64,000 nucleotides of DNA, from contig NZ_AP018725.1 in assembly GCF_003967195.1 (NCBI RefSeq), forward strand, positions 1,302,001 through 1,366,000. Direction: 5' to 3'. Positions within the stretch are counted from its first letter, which is position 1, and each line of letters starts with the position of its first letter. Under the pieces are notes generated by a model that was not told the origin of the DNA, searched no databases, and saw only the letters and a list, made by a program, of their open reading frames with translations. Below, one piece after another: positions 1 through 10,060 of the stretch. This DNA is from Sulfuriflexus mobilis. Lineage in GTDB: Bacteria > Pseudomonadota > Gammaproteobacteria > AKS1. The position numbers were made by a program, and so were the translations under genes.

Positions 1-707
1 CGAAGCAGGGCGATCCAGCGAATGCGCAGCAATGACTCCATCGGGTTGGATAGGCTTATACGTGGTTTTATGGTTAGGGTATCCAGGTCAATATCCGGCT
101 GATAGAAACGGTTGAACAAGACTACGCCGGCCGCACCGGTCTGTTGCAGTTTGCTCACTATGTTGGCCACGGAGGAAAACTGCGAGGACAGCTTCATGGT
201 CACCGGGATACTGACCTGTCCGCGCAAATCAGTCAGCAGCTGCAGGTATCTGTTTTCTACCTCTTCGCCGCTTTGGTGCGGGTCGGCGGCCACATAATAG
301 ACATTCAGTTCCAACGCATCGGCGCCGGCCTGTTGCATGTCCTTGCCGAAATCAATCCAGCCGCTGGTGGAGATGCCGTTCAGGCTCGCGATTACCGGTA
401 TGTCCAGGGTGGTTTTTAGCCTCTGGATATGTTCCAGGTAGTTCTCCAGGTCGCCGGCATACTCGTCCGGCACCGGCCGGTAGGAATCCGCCTCGTAATG
501 GCCCAGGGCCTGTGAGTAGACATACTGTTCAAGTTGCTTTTGCTGATGGTGGACCACCTCTTCAAACAGGGAGGGCAGTACCAGGGCGCTGGCACCGGCG
601 TCTTGCAGTCGCCGGGCATCATCAAAGTTGCCGGTCAGCGGCGAGGAGGCGGGCACCAGTGGGTTATCCAGCTTGAGCCCCAGATAGTCTGTCGTTAAAT
701 CGATCAT
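1..707 (-). CDS. dihydroorotate dehydrogenase-like protein (partial, C-terminus outside window)
   Basis: The open frame runs from an ATG at 707 off the left edge, so about 235 N-terminal residues are present. They read as an FMN-type TIM barrel: the start MIDLTTDYLGLKLDNPLVPA and the segments VIASLNGIS, ALELNVYY, VTMKLSS and GVVLFNRFYQPDID follow the dihydroorotate dehydrogenase fold. Proteins of this subfamily commonly sit beside or fused to single-chain pyruvate:ferredoxin oxidoreductase and are not the pyrimidine-pathway PyrD; their substrate is not established. The start codon overlaps the stop of the upstream PFOR gene (ATGA), indicating translational coupling. An electron-transfer or flavin-dependent role tied to PFOR is inference. 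Confidence 0.85.
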   Translation of the reverse strand, partial: MIDLTTDYLGLKLDNPLVPASSPLTGNFDDARRLQDAGASALVLPSLFEEVVHHQQKQLEQYVYSQALGHYEADSYRPVPDEYAGDLENYLEHIQRLKTTLDIPVIASLNGISTSGWIDFGKDMQQAGADALELNVYYVAADPHQSGEEVENRYLQLLTDLRGQVSIPVTMKLSSQFSSVANIVSKLQQTGAAGVVLFNRFYQPDIDLDTLTIKPRISLSNPMESLLRIRWIALL

Positions 708-3700
708 GCTGACGGCTCCTCATTTTTTGCATCCGCCTGGGCCTTTACTACCGCCGCCAGTTTACGGTGAGGGGGTTGAACCGGTTCGCCATCATCCCAG
801 GGCAGGCCGGCCAGTTGTTCGTAAAAGTGATAGCGATGCAGGACATCCTGTTGTGATTGCTCAAGCAGCCTTTCGGCCACCTCGGGATGGGTGCGCCAGA
901 GCATATTAAAACGCACCTCGGATTCGACAAAGTCCCGGTAGGGGATAGAGGGGGCCTTACTATCCAGGTGCAGGGGGTTTTTGCCCTGCTGGGCCTGCAG
1001 CGGGTTGTAGCGAAATAATGGCCAGTGACCACTGTCGACGGCCAGTTGTTGCTGCATATGATTATTTTTTAAATCGATGCCGTGTGCAATACAGGGTGAA
1101 TAGGCGATGATCAGCGACGGCCCGGGATAGGCCTCGGCTTCATTAAAGGCATGAATCGTTTGTATGTCCTTGGCGCCATAGGCGACATGCGCGACATAAA
1201 CATTTTCATAATCCATCGCCAGCAGGGCCAGGTCTTTTTTCGGTGTGGGTTTACCCCCGGCAGAGAACTTTGCCACCGCGCCACGCGGGGTCGCCTTGGA
1301 GGTTTGCCCGCCGGTATTCGAATACACCTCGGTATCCAGTACCAGGATGTTCACATCACGACCGGATGCCATCACATGGTCGAGTCCACCATAGCCAATA
1401 TCATAGGCCCAGCCATCACCGCCGATGATCCAGACACTCTTGCGGCACAGGTTTTCGGCAACACTCTCCAGTTCCCGTGCCAGGGGGTTGTCAATGGTCT
1501 TTAATTGTTCACGCAGTTTCTCAATGCGATCACGCTGTTGCTGTATGCCTGCTTCATTCGATTCATCGGCGTTTAATATTTCTGTTACGCGTTCAGGACT
1601 AACCTCCCCACTTAGTCGTTCTAATAATTCCCGTGCATAACGTTGCTGTCTGTCGACGGCCAGGCGCATGCCGAGACCAAACTCGGCATTGTCTTCAAAC
1701 AGGGAGTTCGACCACGCCGGTCCTCGGCCCTGTGCATTTTTTGCCCAGGGTGTTGTCGGGAGGTTACCGCCATAGATAGAGGAACAGCCGGTGGCATTGG
1801 CCACCAGCATGCGGTCGCCAAACAACTGGCTGGCCAGTTTGATGTAGGGGGTTTCGCCACAGCCCTCGCAGGCACCGGAAAATTCAAACAAGGGCTGGAG
1901 CAGCATGGCACCCTTGATGGTGCCGGTTTTGACGACGGCACGATCATACTCAGGCAGGGAGAGGAAAAATTCCCAGTTATGCCTCTCCTGCTCGCGCAAG
2001 GTCTTTGTATAAGGCACCATATTCAAGGCCTTGTGACTGACGTTGCTCTTGTCATGGATGGGGCAAATGTCGGCACATAGCCCACAGCCCGTGCAATCCT
2101 CGGGTGCCACCTGATAAATCATGTGCAGGTTTTGTGGATAGTCCTTGCCCTTGATGGGCATGGACTTAAAACTTTCCGGTGCCGTTGAGACCAATGCCTC
2201 ATCAAAGACCTTGCTGCGGATGACGCCGTGCGGGCAGACCAGCGGGCATTTGCCGCACTGGGTACAGAGTGCCGGATCGAGTTCCGGGATCTCCAGTGCC
2301 AGGTTGCGTTTTTCATAGGCGGCGGTACCGGTTGGGTAACTGCCGTCGGCCGGGAACAGGCTCACTGGGATCTGATCGCCGCGACCGGCGATAATCTCGC
2401 CCGTGACCTGTCGGACAAATGCCGGTGCGGCCTCAGGGATAGTATCGATAATTTCCCGTTCACTATCCGCTGCGTCGGGAATGGTGACTTCGTGCAGATT
2501 CTTGAGTGTTTCATCAATGGCGCGGAAGTTAAAATCGACCAGCCGTTTGCCCTTTTTGCCATAGGTCTTTTCAACGGCCTGCTTGATCGACTGGATGGCC
2601 TCGTCTTTGGGCAGTATCCCGGAGATGGAGAAGAAGCAGGTTTGCATAATCGTATTGATACGTTTGTCCATCCCCGTGAGGTCGGCCACCTTGTAGGCGT
2701 CTATACAATATAGGCGGATATGTTTATCGATAATCTGCTGCTGCATACCCTTAGGCAGGGTCTGCCAGACGGCCTCTGAGGGTGCCGGGGTATTCAGCAA
2801 AAATATCGCCTTGTCGGCGGCCTTATCCAGCATTGGATAACGCTCAAGAAATACCGGCTGATGACAGGCAACAAAATTGGCATCACCATCGTCTATTAAA
2901 TAACTTGAGTGGATGGGGACATCACCAAAGCGTAAATGTGAAACGGTGACCGCGCCCGATTTTTTGGAGTCATAGACAAAATAGCCCTGCACATATTTAT
3001 CGGTACTCTCGCCGATGATCTTGATACTGTTCTTGTTCGCACTCACCGTGCCATCGCTACCCAGGCCATAGAACATGGCCTGATAGGTGTTCTTGTGCGC
3101 GTCAGTGCGAAAGTCTGCTTGCCAGTCCAGGCTGCTGTGCGTGACATCGTCATGGATACCGATGGTGAAAAGGTTTTTGGGTTTTTCCTGGGCCAGTTCA
3201 TCGAAGATGGCCTTGACCATCGCCGGGGTAAATTCCTTGGAGGACAGGCCATAACGCCCGCCGACGACCTGCGGCATGCTCTTGAATGGACTCTCACCGC
3301 TACCGTGAGATTGTGCCAGCGCGACCAGCACATCTTTATAGAGGGGCTCGCCATCGGCGCCGGGTTCTTTGGTGCGATCCAGCACGGCGATCTTTTTCAC
3401 ACTCGCCGGCAACGCAGAGATGAGTGCGTCGGCATCGAAGGGCCTGAACAGGCGTACCTTGACCAGGCCAAGCTTTTCACCCTGCGTGCATAAATAGTCT
3501 ACGGTCTCTTGCACGGTCTCTGCGCCAGAGCCCATGATGATCAGCACCCGCTCTGCATCCTCTGCACCGAAATAATCAAACAGCCTGTAGTGCCGACCGG
3601 TTAATTGTGCAAACTGATCCATGACCTGCTGGACTTTAGCGGGCATCTCCTGATAGTAAGGATTGACGGATTCGCGCGCCTGGAAAAAGACATCGGGGTT

Positions 3701-4363
3701 CTGTGAACTGCCCCGTAGCACAGGATGCTCGGGCGACAGGGCACGTCTGCGATGTTCAACAATGTGCTCATGACCAAGCAGTTGTCTGACAACCTCCGTA
3801 TCAATGGATTCGATTTTTGCGACCTCGTGCGAGGTCCTGAAGCCATCAAAGAAATGCACAATGGGGATACGCGACGCCAGTGTAGAGGCCTGCGCAATCA
3901 GGGCGAAGTCCATGACCTCTTGCGGTGAATTGGCGGCGAGAAAGGCAAAGCCGGTTGTGCGTGCGGCCATGACGTCACTATGGTCGCCAAAGATCGATAA
4001 GGCCTGTGCGGCGACGGAACGTGCCGCGACATGGAAAACGGTGGGGGTGAGTTCACCCGCGATCTTGAACATGTTCGGGATCATCAACAGCAATCCCTGT
4101 GAGGCCGTAAAGGTGGTTGTCAGTGCGCCCGCCTGCAGGGCGCCGTGGATGGCACCGGCTGCCCCGGCCTCACTCTGCATCTCAATAATATCCGGGACTG
4201 TGCCCCATAAATTGGGCTGTTGACGCGATGACCACTCATCGGCCCACTCACCCATGGGTGAGGCCGGGGTGATCGGGTAGATGGCAATGACTTCATTGGT
4301 GAGATGCGCAATGCTGGCCGCGGCCTGATTGCCATCAATTGTCACGAATTGAGATTTCGACAT
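704..4363 (-). CDS. nifJ: pyruvate:ferredoxin (flavodoxin) oxidoreductase, single chain
   Basis: Catalyses reversible CoA-dependent oxidative decarboxylation of pyruvate to acetyl-CoA and CO2 with reduction of ferredoxin or flavodoxin in the cytoplasm. The 1219-residue chain has the full domain order of the family: pyrimidine-binding N-terminus with YPITPASPMGEW, transketolase-like central region, two 4Fe-4S motifs near residues 700 (CTQCGKCPLVCP) and 757 (CTGCGLCADICP), the CEGCGETPY cysteines of the proximal cluster near 831, and the thiamine-diphosphate motif GDGWAYDIGYGG near 980. A GTG lies two codons upstream, but AAGG is well spaced for the ATG at 4363. It is followed by an ATGA-overlapping DHOD-like gene. 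The enzyme is oxygen-sensitive in most organisms, which suggests anaerobic or microaerobic metabolism or reductive CO2 assimilation. Confidence 0.97.
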   Translation of the reverse strand: MSKSQFVTIDGNQAAASIAHLTNEVIAIYPITPASPMGEWADEWSSRQQPNLWGTVPDIIEMQSEAGAAGAIHGALQAGALTTTFTASQGLLLMIPNMFKIAGELTPTVFHVAARSVAAQALSIFGDHSDVMAARTTGFAFLAANSPQEVMDFALIAQASTLASRIPIVHFFDGFRTSHEVAKIESIDTEVVRQLLGHEHIVEHRRRALSPEHPVLRGSSQNPDVFFQARESVNPYYQEMPAKVQQVMDQFAQLTGRHYRLFDYFGAEDAERVLIIMGSGAETVQETVDYLCTQGEKLGLVKVRLFRPFDADALISALPASVKKIAVLDRTKEPGADGEPLYKDVLVALAQSHGSGESPFKSMPQVVGGRYGLSSKEFTPAMVKAIFDELAQEKPKNLFTIGIHDDVTHSSLDWQADFRTDAHKNTYQAMFYGLGSDGTVSANKNSIKIIGESTDKYVQGYFVYDSKKSGAVTVSHLRFGDVPIHSSYLIDDGDANFVACHQPVFLERYPMLDKAADKAIFLLNTPAPSEAVWQTLPKGMQQQIIDKHIRLYCIDAYKVADLTGMDKRINTIMQTCFFSISGILPKDEAIQSIKQAVEKTYGKKGKRLVDFNFRAIDETLKNLHEVTIPDAADSEREIIDTIPEAAPAFVRQVTGEIIAGRGDQIPVSLFPADGSYPTGTAAYEKRNLALEIPELDPALCTQCGKCPLVCPHGVIRSKVFDEALVSTAPESFKSMPIKGKDYPQNLHMIYQVAPEDCTGCGLCADICPIHDKSNVSHKALNMVPYTKTLREQERHNWEFFLSLPEYDRAVVKTGTIKGAMLLQPLFEFSGACEGCGETPYIKLASQLFGDRMLVANATGCSSIYGGNLPTTPWAKNAQGRGPAWSNSLFEDNAEFGLGMRLAVDRQQRYARELLERLSGEVSPERVTEILNADESNEAGIQQQRDRIEKLREQLKTIDNPLARELESVAENLCRKSVWIIGGDGWAYDIGYGGLDHVMASGRDVNILVLDTEVYSNTGGQTSKATPRGAVAKFSAGGKPTPKKDLALLAMDYENVYVAHVAYGAKDIQTIHAFNEAEAYPGPSLIIAYSPCIAHGIDLKNNHMQQQLAVDSGHWPLFRYNPLQAQQGKNPLHLDSKAPSIPYRDFVESEVRFNMLWRTHPEVAERLLEQSQQDVLHRYHFYEQLAGLPWDDGEPVQPPHRKLAAVVKAQADAKNEEPSA

Positions 4364-4410
4364 AACCACCTTCGTTCTGATACGTGATGGATGAAACCTG
4401 TATTTGAATG

Positions 4411-4429
4411 ATCACATTAATTCATCACA
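4411..4429 (-). promoter_or_regulatory. TGTGAT direct repeat upstream of nifJ
   Basis: Reading the minus strand, TGTGAT occurs twice with a 13-bp period (plus-strand ATCACA at 4411-4416 and 4424-4429), about 50 bp upstream of the nifJ start. A partly overlapping TGAAT-N10-ATTCA dyad covers the same region. It could be a regulator site for the PFOR operon; the factor is unknown and the match may be chance in an AT-rich leader. Confidence 0.25.
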
Positions 4430-4567
4430 ACACGATTAACAACACGTAATTATATAGAGAATGTTACAGCGGCTTGCCGGGGGAATGAAGTGCGGCGGGG
4501 TGTTCGAAAAGAGTGTTACCTGACTGAGCGAATTGGGCATTCATCATTCATCAATCATCAATCTTTA

Positions 4568-4867
4568 TTATCTCTTCCCCACATCGACCTTTGGCCTTTC
4601 CGGGTTCTGGCGGAACAGGGTAGCAACATGACCAACGCGCTGAACCAGCGTAGCCTCGGTGCGTTGAATGATTTCCTCGATTATCTCATCACGCACCTCA
4701 CGGTCACCGACATTGACGCGAACCTTCAGCAACTCATGGCGTGACAGGGCATGGTCGATCTCCTCGACGACACTATCGGTCAGGCCCTTGGTACCGAGGC
4801 TAACGATCACCTTCAGGGAGTGGGCGAGGCCACGCAGGTGGCGTATCTGTTGGCTGGAAAGTGACAT
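4568..4867 (-). CDS. yhbY: YhbY-type CRM-domain RNA-binding protein
   Basis: A 99-residue single CRM (CRS1-YhbY) domain protein. The start LSSQQIRHLRGLAHSLK, the loop SLGTKGLTD (the GxxG-type RNA-binding loop), and ALSRHELLKVRV follow the family along its whole length, which matches the usual ~97 residues. In E. coli YhbY associates with pre-50S particles and assists large-subunit assembly. It is divergent from rlmE, which modifies 23S rRNA; this yhbY/rlmE divergence is conserved in gammaproteobacteria and fits a shared role in 50S maturation. Confidence 0.95.
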   Translation of the reverse strand: MSLSSQQIRHLRGLAHSLKVIVSLGTKGLTDSVVEEIDHALSRHELLKVRVNVGDREVRDEIIEEIIQRTEATLVQRVGHVATLFRQNPERPKVDVGKR

Positions 4868-4933
4868 ACAATAAGCATCCGAGTGAGCGAAAAAACAGGG
4901 CGCAGAGTATAGCGCCTTAAACAGGACAGAGAT

Positions 4934-5560
4934 ATGGCGCGCAGTAAAAGCAGCAGCCGCTGGTTAAAAGAACATTTCGATGATGAATACGTGAAAATGG
5001 CCCAGAAGGAGGGCTACCGCTCGCGTGCCATCTACAAGCTATTGGAAATTCAGGAAAAAGACCATGTTATCAAGCAGGGTATGAGCATTGTCGACCTCGG
5101 CGCGGCCCCCGGTGGCTGGTCACAGCTGGCGGCCAACCTGGTCGGCAAAAAAGGGCGGGTGATTGCGCTGGATATCCTGCCGATGTCCTCGCTCAGCGGG
5201 GTGGAGATCATCGAAGGCGATTTTCGTGACGACGAGGTCATGGCGCGGCTGATGGATACCCTCAATAACGATAAGGTAGACCTTGTAATGTCGGATATGG
5301 CCCCCAATATGAGTGGTATGTCCGGCGTCGATCAGCCGCGTGCCATGTATTTGGCAGAATTAACCCTGGATTTGGCGAGTAAAGTTCTCCGCGAGGGGGG
5401 CGATATACTGGTCAAGGTGTTTCAGGGCGAAGGTTTTGATGACTATTTACGTAGCCTGCGCGCGGTTTTTACCAAGGTACAGTCTCGTAAACCGAAGGCC
5501 TCACGGCCCCGGTCACGCGAAGTCTACCTGCTGGGGCGCGGATTCAAGGGCGCGGCTTGA
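4934..5560 (+). CDS. rlmE: 23S rRNA 2'-O-ribose U2552 methyltransferase
   Basis: RlmE (FtsJ/RrmJ) methylates the 2'-hydroxyl of U2552 in the 23S A-loop using SAM, late in 50S assembly. The 208-residue protein has the SAM motif [10 protein letters not shown] (about residues 53-62) and the complete catalytic tetrad K35-D121-K161-E196, each exactly three residues before the E. coli K38-D124-K164-E199. The ATG follows an ACAGGACAGAGAT leader with a usable ribosome site. ftsH lies 101 bp downstream, as in E. coli. Confidence 0.98.
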   Translation: MARSKSSSRWLKEHFDDEYVKMAQKEGYRSRAIYKLLEIQEKDHVIKQGMSIVDLGAAPGGWSQLAANLVGKKGRVIALDILPMSSLSGVEIIEGDFRDDEVMARLMDTLNNDKVDLVMSDMAPNMSGMSGVDQPRAMYLAELTLDLASKVLREGGDILVKVFQGEGFDDYLRSLRAVFTKVQSRKPKASRPRSREVYLLGRGFKGAA

Positions 5561-5661
5561 TTTGACTTGCGTCAGTCTGCTGGGCAGGTAAACTGTTTTA
5601 TATATGTTCGATACTGGGTTCATTACCGAACCGACACAATAGGTACAAGACATTGGGTGAT

Positions 5662-7581
5662 ATGGGTAAAACGCTCATTCTGTGGGTAGTCATCGGCACG
5701 ATTCTCGTCGCCGTCTTCAGTAATTTCAAAGCGCCAAGCACGATCTCGAAAGAGGTCAGCTATTCGCAGTTCTATGCCGATGTGAAGGGCCAGCGTATAC
5801 AGAGCGTGATCATGCAGGGCCGCAATATCCGTGGTGCTTACCAGGATGGCCGTGAGTTCACGACCTATAACCCGGAAACGGATAATCAGGTGCTGATTGG
5901 CGACCTGATGAAAAATGGTGTGATCGTCAATGGCAAAGAGATTGAGCGTCCCGGTTTCCTTACCGAGTTGTTCTTCAGCCTGTTGCCAATCCTGTTGTTG
6001 ATTGGTGTCTGGATCTTCTTTATGCGTCAGATGCAGGGCGGCGGCGGCGGCCGTGGTGCCATGTCGTTTGGCAAGAGCAAGGCACGTATGCTCGGCGAAG
6101 ATCAGATCAAGATAACCTTTAATGATGTCGCCGGTGTGGAAGAGGCCAAGGAAGAAGTTGCCGAACTGGTTGAATTCCTGCGTGACCCGTCCAAGTTCCA
6201 GAAACTGGGCGGCAAGATCCCGAGTGGCGTACTCATGGTCGGTAGCCCGGGTACGGGTAAGACACTGCTGGCCAAGGCCATTGCCGGTGAGGCCAAGGTG
6301 CCGTTCTTTACTATCTCCGGTTCCGACTTTGTTGAAATGTTTGTCGGTGTCGGTGCCTCGCGTGTGCGCGATATGTTCGAGCAGGCCAAGAAGCATGCCC
6401 CGTGCATTATCTTCATTGATGAAATCGATGCCGTCGGTCGTCACCGTGGTGCCGGTCTCGGTGGAGGTCATGATGAGCGCGAACAGACCCTGAATCAGTT
6501 GCTGGTTGAGATGGATGGCTTTGAAGGCAACGAGGGCGTGATCGTCATCGCCGCGACCAACCGTCCCGACGTACTTGACCCTGCATTATTACGTCCAGGT
6601 CGTTTCGACCGCCAGGTCGTCGTGCCACTGCCGGATGTACGTGGTCGTGACCAGATCCTCAAGGTGCACATGCGCAAGGTGCCCATGTCGGATGATGTCG
6701 ATTCCCGCATTATCGCCCGTGGTACACCGGGTTTCTCCGGCGCCGATCTGGCCAATCTGGTGAATGAGGCCGCCCTGTTTGCCGCCCGCGCCAACAAACG
6801 CGTTGTCGATATGGACGACTTTGAGCGCGCCAAGGACAAGATCATGATGGGCGCCGAGCGTCGTTCCATGGTCATGAGCGATGACGAGAAAAAACTCACT
6901 GCCTACCATGAGGCCGGGCATGCCATTGTCGGTCGTCTGGTGCCGGAACATGACCCGGTACACAAGGTCACGATCATCCCGCGTGGCCGGGCACTGGGTG
7001 TCACCCTGTTCCTGCCGGAGGGTGATCGTTACAGTTACAGCAAGACACGTCTGGAAAGCCAGATCTCGACCTTGTTTGGTGGTCGTATCGCCGAAGAACT
7101 CATCTTTGGTCACGATGCCGTGACTACCGGTGCCTCTAACGATATTCAGCGTGCCACGGAAATTGCCCGTAACATGGTTACCAAGTGGGGCCTCTCAGAA
7201 AAGCTCGGGCCTTTGACCTACAGTGAAGAAGAGGGTGAGGTGTTCCTCGGCCATTCTGTTGCCAAGCATAAAGAAGTGTCAGACGAGACCTCGCACGCGA
7301 TCGATGAAGAAATTCGCCAGTTCATTGATCGTAACTATGGGCGTGCAGAGACCCTGCTCAAGGATAATATAGAAAAGCTGCATCGCATGGCCGAAGCCTT
7401 GATTAAATATGAAACGATCGATATACACCAGATCGATGACATCATGGCGGGCAAGGTGCCGCAGCCACCGGAAGACTGGACCGATAAGGGTGATCGTGCA
7501 TCGGGCAGTTCCTCTGGTGACAAGGGTGCGGAGAGCAAGTCAGGTGATGCGCCTATCGGTGGCCCTGCCGGCGAGCACTAA
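5662..7581 (+). CDS. ftsH: ATP-dependent zinc metalloprotease FtsH
   Basis: Membrane-anchored AAA+ protease that degrades damaged membrane proteins and regulators such as LpxC or sigma32 in relatives. The 639-residue protein shows TM1 (about 4-22), a periplasmic loop, TM2 (about 98-120), a Gly-rich linker, Walker A GSPGTGKT (194-201), Walker B IFIDEID (near 250), the SRH region with arginine fingers (RPGRFDRQ) and the zinc motif HEAGH starting at H416. The C-terminal tail is rich in Gly, Ser and Lys. An upstream in-frame TTG at 5653 exists, but the ATG gives the canonical start [10 protein letters not shown] and is preferred. A strong terminator follows directly. Confidence 0.98.
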   Translation: MGKTLILWVVIGTILVAVFSNFKAPSTISKEVSYSQFYADVKGQRIQSVIMQGRNIRGAYQDGREFTTYNPETDNQVLIGDLMKNGVIVNGKEIERPGFLTELFFSLLPILLLIGVWIFFMRQMQGGGGGRGAMSFGKSKARMLGEDQIKITFNDVAGVEEAKEEVAELVEFLRDPSKFQKLGGKIPSGVLMVGSPGTGKTLLAKAIAGEAKVPFFTISGSDFVEMFVGVGASRVRDMFEQAKKHAPCIIFIDEIDAVGRHRGAGLGGGHDEREQTLNQLLVEMDGFEGNEGVIVIAATNRPDVLDPALLRPGRFDRQVVVPLPDVRGRDQILKVHMRKVPMSDDVDSRIIARGTPGFSGADLANLVNEAALFAARANKRVVDMDDFERAKDKIMMGAERRSMVMSDDEKKLTAYHEAGHAIVGRLVPEHDPVHKVTIIPRGRALGVTLFLPEGDRYSYSKTRLESQISTLFGGRIAEELIFGHDAVTTGASNDIQRATEIARNMVTKWGLSEKLGPLTYSEEEGEVFLGHSVAKHKEVSDETSHAIDEEIRQFIDRNYGRAETLLKDNIEKLHRMAEALIKYETIDIHQIDDIMAGKVPQPPEDWTDKGDRASGSSSGDKGAESKSGDAPIGGPAGEH

Positions 7582-7603
7582 TTCGCTGCTAAGGTGTAAT
7601 AAA

Positions 7604-7631
7604 AAAACGCCCCGCAACTGCGGGGCGTTTT
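7604..7631 (+). terminator. rho-independent terminator after ftsH
   Basis: A GC-rich stem, ACGCCCCGC / GCGGGGCGT, closes a four-base AACT loop and is flanked by A and T runs, so it could act on both strands. It sits 22 bp after the ftsH stop and 35 bp before folP, separating ftsH transcription from folP-glmM. Confidence 0.9.
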
Positions 7632-7665
7632 GTATCCGCAACATAAAAATGTATAAAATCATCTC

Positions 7666-8502
7666 ATGATTAAACAACTTGATTGCAATGGTCGCATATT
7701 GAATCTGCGAACACCGCAGGTGATGGGGATCCTTAACGTTACGCCGGATTCTTTTTCCGATGGCGGCCAATACCATTTTCTCGATGCGGCGATCAGACAT
7801 GCCTTGCAGATGCAGACAGAGGGAGCAGCGATCATTGATATCGGCGGTGAATCAACGCGCCCTGGTGCAGTGCCAGTTTCCCTTAATGAAGAGTTAGACC
7901 GCGTCATCCCCGTGATTGAAAAACTCAAACAGGCGGTGCATGTGCCGTTGTCGATAGACACGATCAAGCCGGAGGTTATGCGCGAGGCGGTTGCCGCCGG
8001 TGCCGGGTTGATCAATGACGTTAATGCCCTGCAGGCAGAAGGTGCACTGGTAACGGCGGCCAGCCTCGGTGTGCCGGTGTGCCTGATGCATAGACAGGGT
8101 ACAGCACAGACGATGCAAACAGAGCCTGTGTATGAAGACGTCACCGAGGATGTCCTCGGTTTTTTGCGCGGGCGCGTGGCAGCCTGCGAACACGCCGGTA
8201 TTGCACGCGAACAAGTCATCCTCGACCCGGGGTTTGGTTTTGGCAAGACCCTGGCGCACAATATGCAGCTCATGCGCGAGCTGTCGGCCTTTTTGGATGA
8301 AGACCTGCCGGTACTGGTGGGGGTGTCACGCAAATCCATGCTCGGCGCCATCCTTGATGCCGAACCGGGGCAACGGCTGGCAGGCACGATCACCCTGCAG
8401 GCCCTGGCCCTCATGCAAGGGGCGCATATCCTGCGTAGCCACGATGTGAAGGCCGCAGTGGACTGTGTGAAAACCGTCATGGCCGTGAAGACGGGTATGT
8501 GA
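7666..8502 (+). CDS. folP: dihydropteroate synthase
   Basis: Condenses p-aminobenzoate with 6-hydroxymethyl-dihydropterin pyrophosphate in folate synthesis; it is the sulfonamide target. The 278-residue TIM-barrel protein carries the pterin-binding signatures MGILNVTPDSFSDGG near the N-terminus, IDIGGESTRPGA, PLSIDT, GLINDVNAL, and DPGFGFGKTLAHN followed by VGVSRKS. Length is typical. No clear Shine-Dalgarno sequence precedes the ATG. It is followed by glmM as in E. coli and Pseudomonas. Confidence 0.98.
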   Translation: MIKQLDCNGRILNLRTPQVMGILNVTPDSFSDGGQYHFLDAAIRHALQMQTEGAAIIDIGGESTRPGAVPVSLNEELDRVIPVIEKLKQAVHVPLSIDTIKPEVMREAVAAGAGLINDVNALQAEGALVTAASLGVPVCLMHRQGTAQTMQTEPVYEDVTEDVLGFLRGRVAACEHAGIAREQVILDPGFGFGKTLAHNMQLMRELSAFLDEDLPVLVGVSRKSMLGAILDAEPGQRLAGTITLQALALMQGAHILRSHDVKAAVDCVKTVMAVKTGM

Positions 8503-8581
8503 CGGATTCGGCAGAGTATTTCTCATGTTTTTGGCTAGAATTGCCGCTATACTATTAAGATAACTAATCAGGATATATAGA

Positions 8582-9946
8582 GTGCAGCGACGTTATTTCG
8601 GTACAGACGGTATACGTGGGCGGGTCGGGATGGAACCGATAACCCCGGCCTTTGTCATGCGCCTCGGCTGGGCCGCCGGTCGTGTCCTCGGTAACGGCGG
8701 TAATGGCACCGTCCTCATTGGTAAGGATACGCGTATCTCCGGTTACATGTTCGAGTCGGCACTCGAGGCGGGTCTGTCGGCTGCCGGCATCAATATCCGC
8801 TTGCTCGGGCCGATGCCGACGCCGGCCATTGCCTACCTGACGCGCACCTTCCACGCCAATGCCGGTATTGTCATCAGTGCCTCGCACAATCCCTTCTATG
8901 ATAATGGCATCAAGTTTTTTTCAGCCGATGGAACCAAGCTTCCCGATGAAGTTGAGTTGGCTATCGAAGCCGAGCTGGATAAACCGATGACTACGGTGGA
9001 CTCGGCAAAATTAGGCAAGGCCTCGCGTGTGGCGGATGCGGCGGGGCGTTATATCGAATTTTGTAAAAGCACCATCCCAATGAATATGAACTTCAAAGGC
9101 ATGCGTCTGGTGGTCGACTGTGCACATGGTGCAACCTACCATGTGGCACCGCGTGTCTTCGAAGAGCTGGGGGCTGAGGTGATCACCCTCGGTGCTGAAC
9201 CGGATGGCCTCAACATTAACGCCGGCGTGGGTTCAACCCAGCCACAGGCCCTGCAGGCCAGCGTACTGGAAAACAAGGCGGACCTGGGTATTGCCCTGGA
9301 TGGTGATGGTGATCGCTTGATTATGGTTGATGCAAACGGTGAACTGGTTGATGGTGATCAGATCCTTTACATCATCGCGATCTCAAGGCTGCATGATGAG
9401 ACCCTGAACACTACCGTGGTCGGTACCGTAATGAGCAACCTCGGTCTTGAACATGCCCTGAATGAGAGGGGCATTGAATTCAAACGTGCCGCAGTCGGTG
9501 ACCGCTATGTCATGGACATGCTGCGAGAGGGTGGCTGGACCATCGGCGGTGAAGGTTCCGGTCATATCATTTGCCTGGATCGAACCACCACCGGTGACGG
9601 CACCGTTGCCGCCTTGCAGGTGCTTGCCGCGATGCAAAAGTCTGGCAAGACACTTGAGCAACTGGTCGGCAGTATGTACAAATACCCGCAGGTATTGCTG
9701 AACATCCCCGTTAATTCGGACTTTAACCTCGGTAAGGCCAGTAATGTAAAGGCCGCCATGCTGGCAGCCGAGGCCGAACTGGCCGACCGCGGCCGGATCT
9801 TGCTGCGCGCCTCCGGTACCGAACCGCTGTTGCGGGTCATGGTTGAGGGCCAGGATGCCGGACTGGTGCAGCGCATCGCCGACGAGCTGGCCACTGTCGT
9901 ACGTGAGGCAGCCACTGAATCGGCTCGCCTTACCTCGAACGCCTAG
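8582..9946 (+). CDS. glmM: phosphoglucosamine mutase
   Basis: Converts glucosamine-6-phosphate to glucosamine-1-phosphate for UDP-GlcNAc, feeding peptidoglycan and LPS. The 454-residue protein begins with a GTG ([13 protein letters not shown]). It shows the phosphoserine loop ISASHNP (S101), the Mg-binding DGDGDR (D240, D242, D244), the sugar-binding GEGSGH, and the C-terminal phosphate loop [12 protein letters not shown]. The AGGATATATAGA leader places a ribosome site upstream of the GTG. It follows folP by 79 bp and precedes tpiA. Confidence 0.98.
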   Translation: MQRRYFGTDGIRGRVGMEPITPAFVMRLGWAAGRVLGNGGNGTVLIGKDTRISGYMFESALEAGLSAAGINIRLLGPMPTPAIAYLTRTFHANAGIVISASHNPFYDNGIKFFSADGTKLPDEVELAIEAELDKPMTTVDSAKLGKASRVADAAGRYIEFCKSTIPMNMNFKGMRLVVDCAHGATYHVAPRVFEELGAEVITLGAEPDGLNINAGVGSTQPQALQASVLENKADLGIALDGDGDRLIMVDANGELVDGDQILYIIAISRLHDETLNTTVVGTVMSNLGLEHALNERGIEFKRAAVGDRYVMDMLREGGWTIGGEGSGHIICLDRTTTGDGTVAALQVLAAMQKSGKTLEQLVGSMYKYPQVLLNIPVNSDFNLGKASNVKAAMLAAEAELADRGRILLRASGTEPLLRVMVEGQDAGLVQRIADELATVVREAATESARLTSNA

Positions 9947-10060
9947 GCTATATCCTTCATTTCCCGTAAATTTTTTGCCTCCAGCGGCTGCACCGATTGA
10001 TTTTCAGGGGCTGCACCGGTATCCTTGCCGCGCTTTCGAATAAACCCTGAGGAAAAAGGC

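Noticed and set aside
704-4369. GTG at 4369 as the nifJ start
   Set aside because: The AAGG ribosome site would overlap this codon; it is correctly spaced for the ATG at 4363.
5623-6471. A 282-codon minus-strand frame
   Set aside because: Antisense to the 5' third of ftsH, including its Walker motifs; its composition is that of a shadow frame.
7659-8480. A 273-codon minus-strand frame
   Set aside because: Exact antisense shadow of folP.
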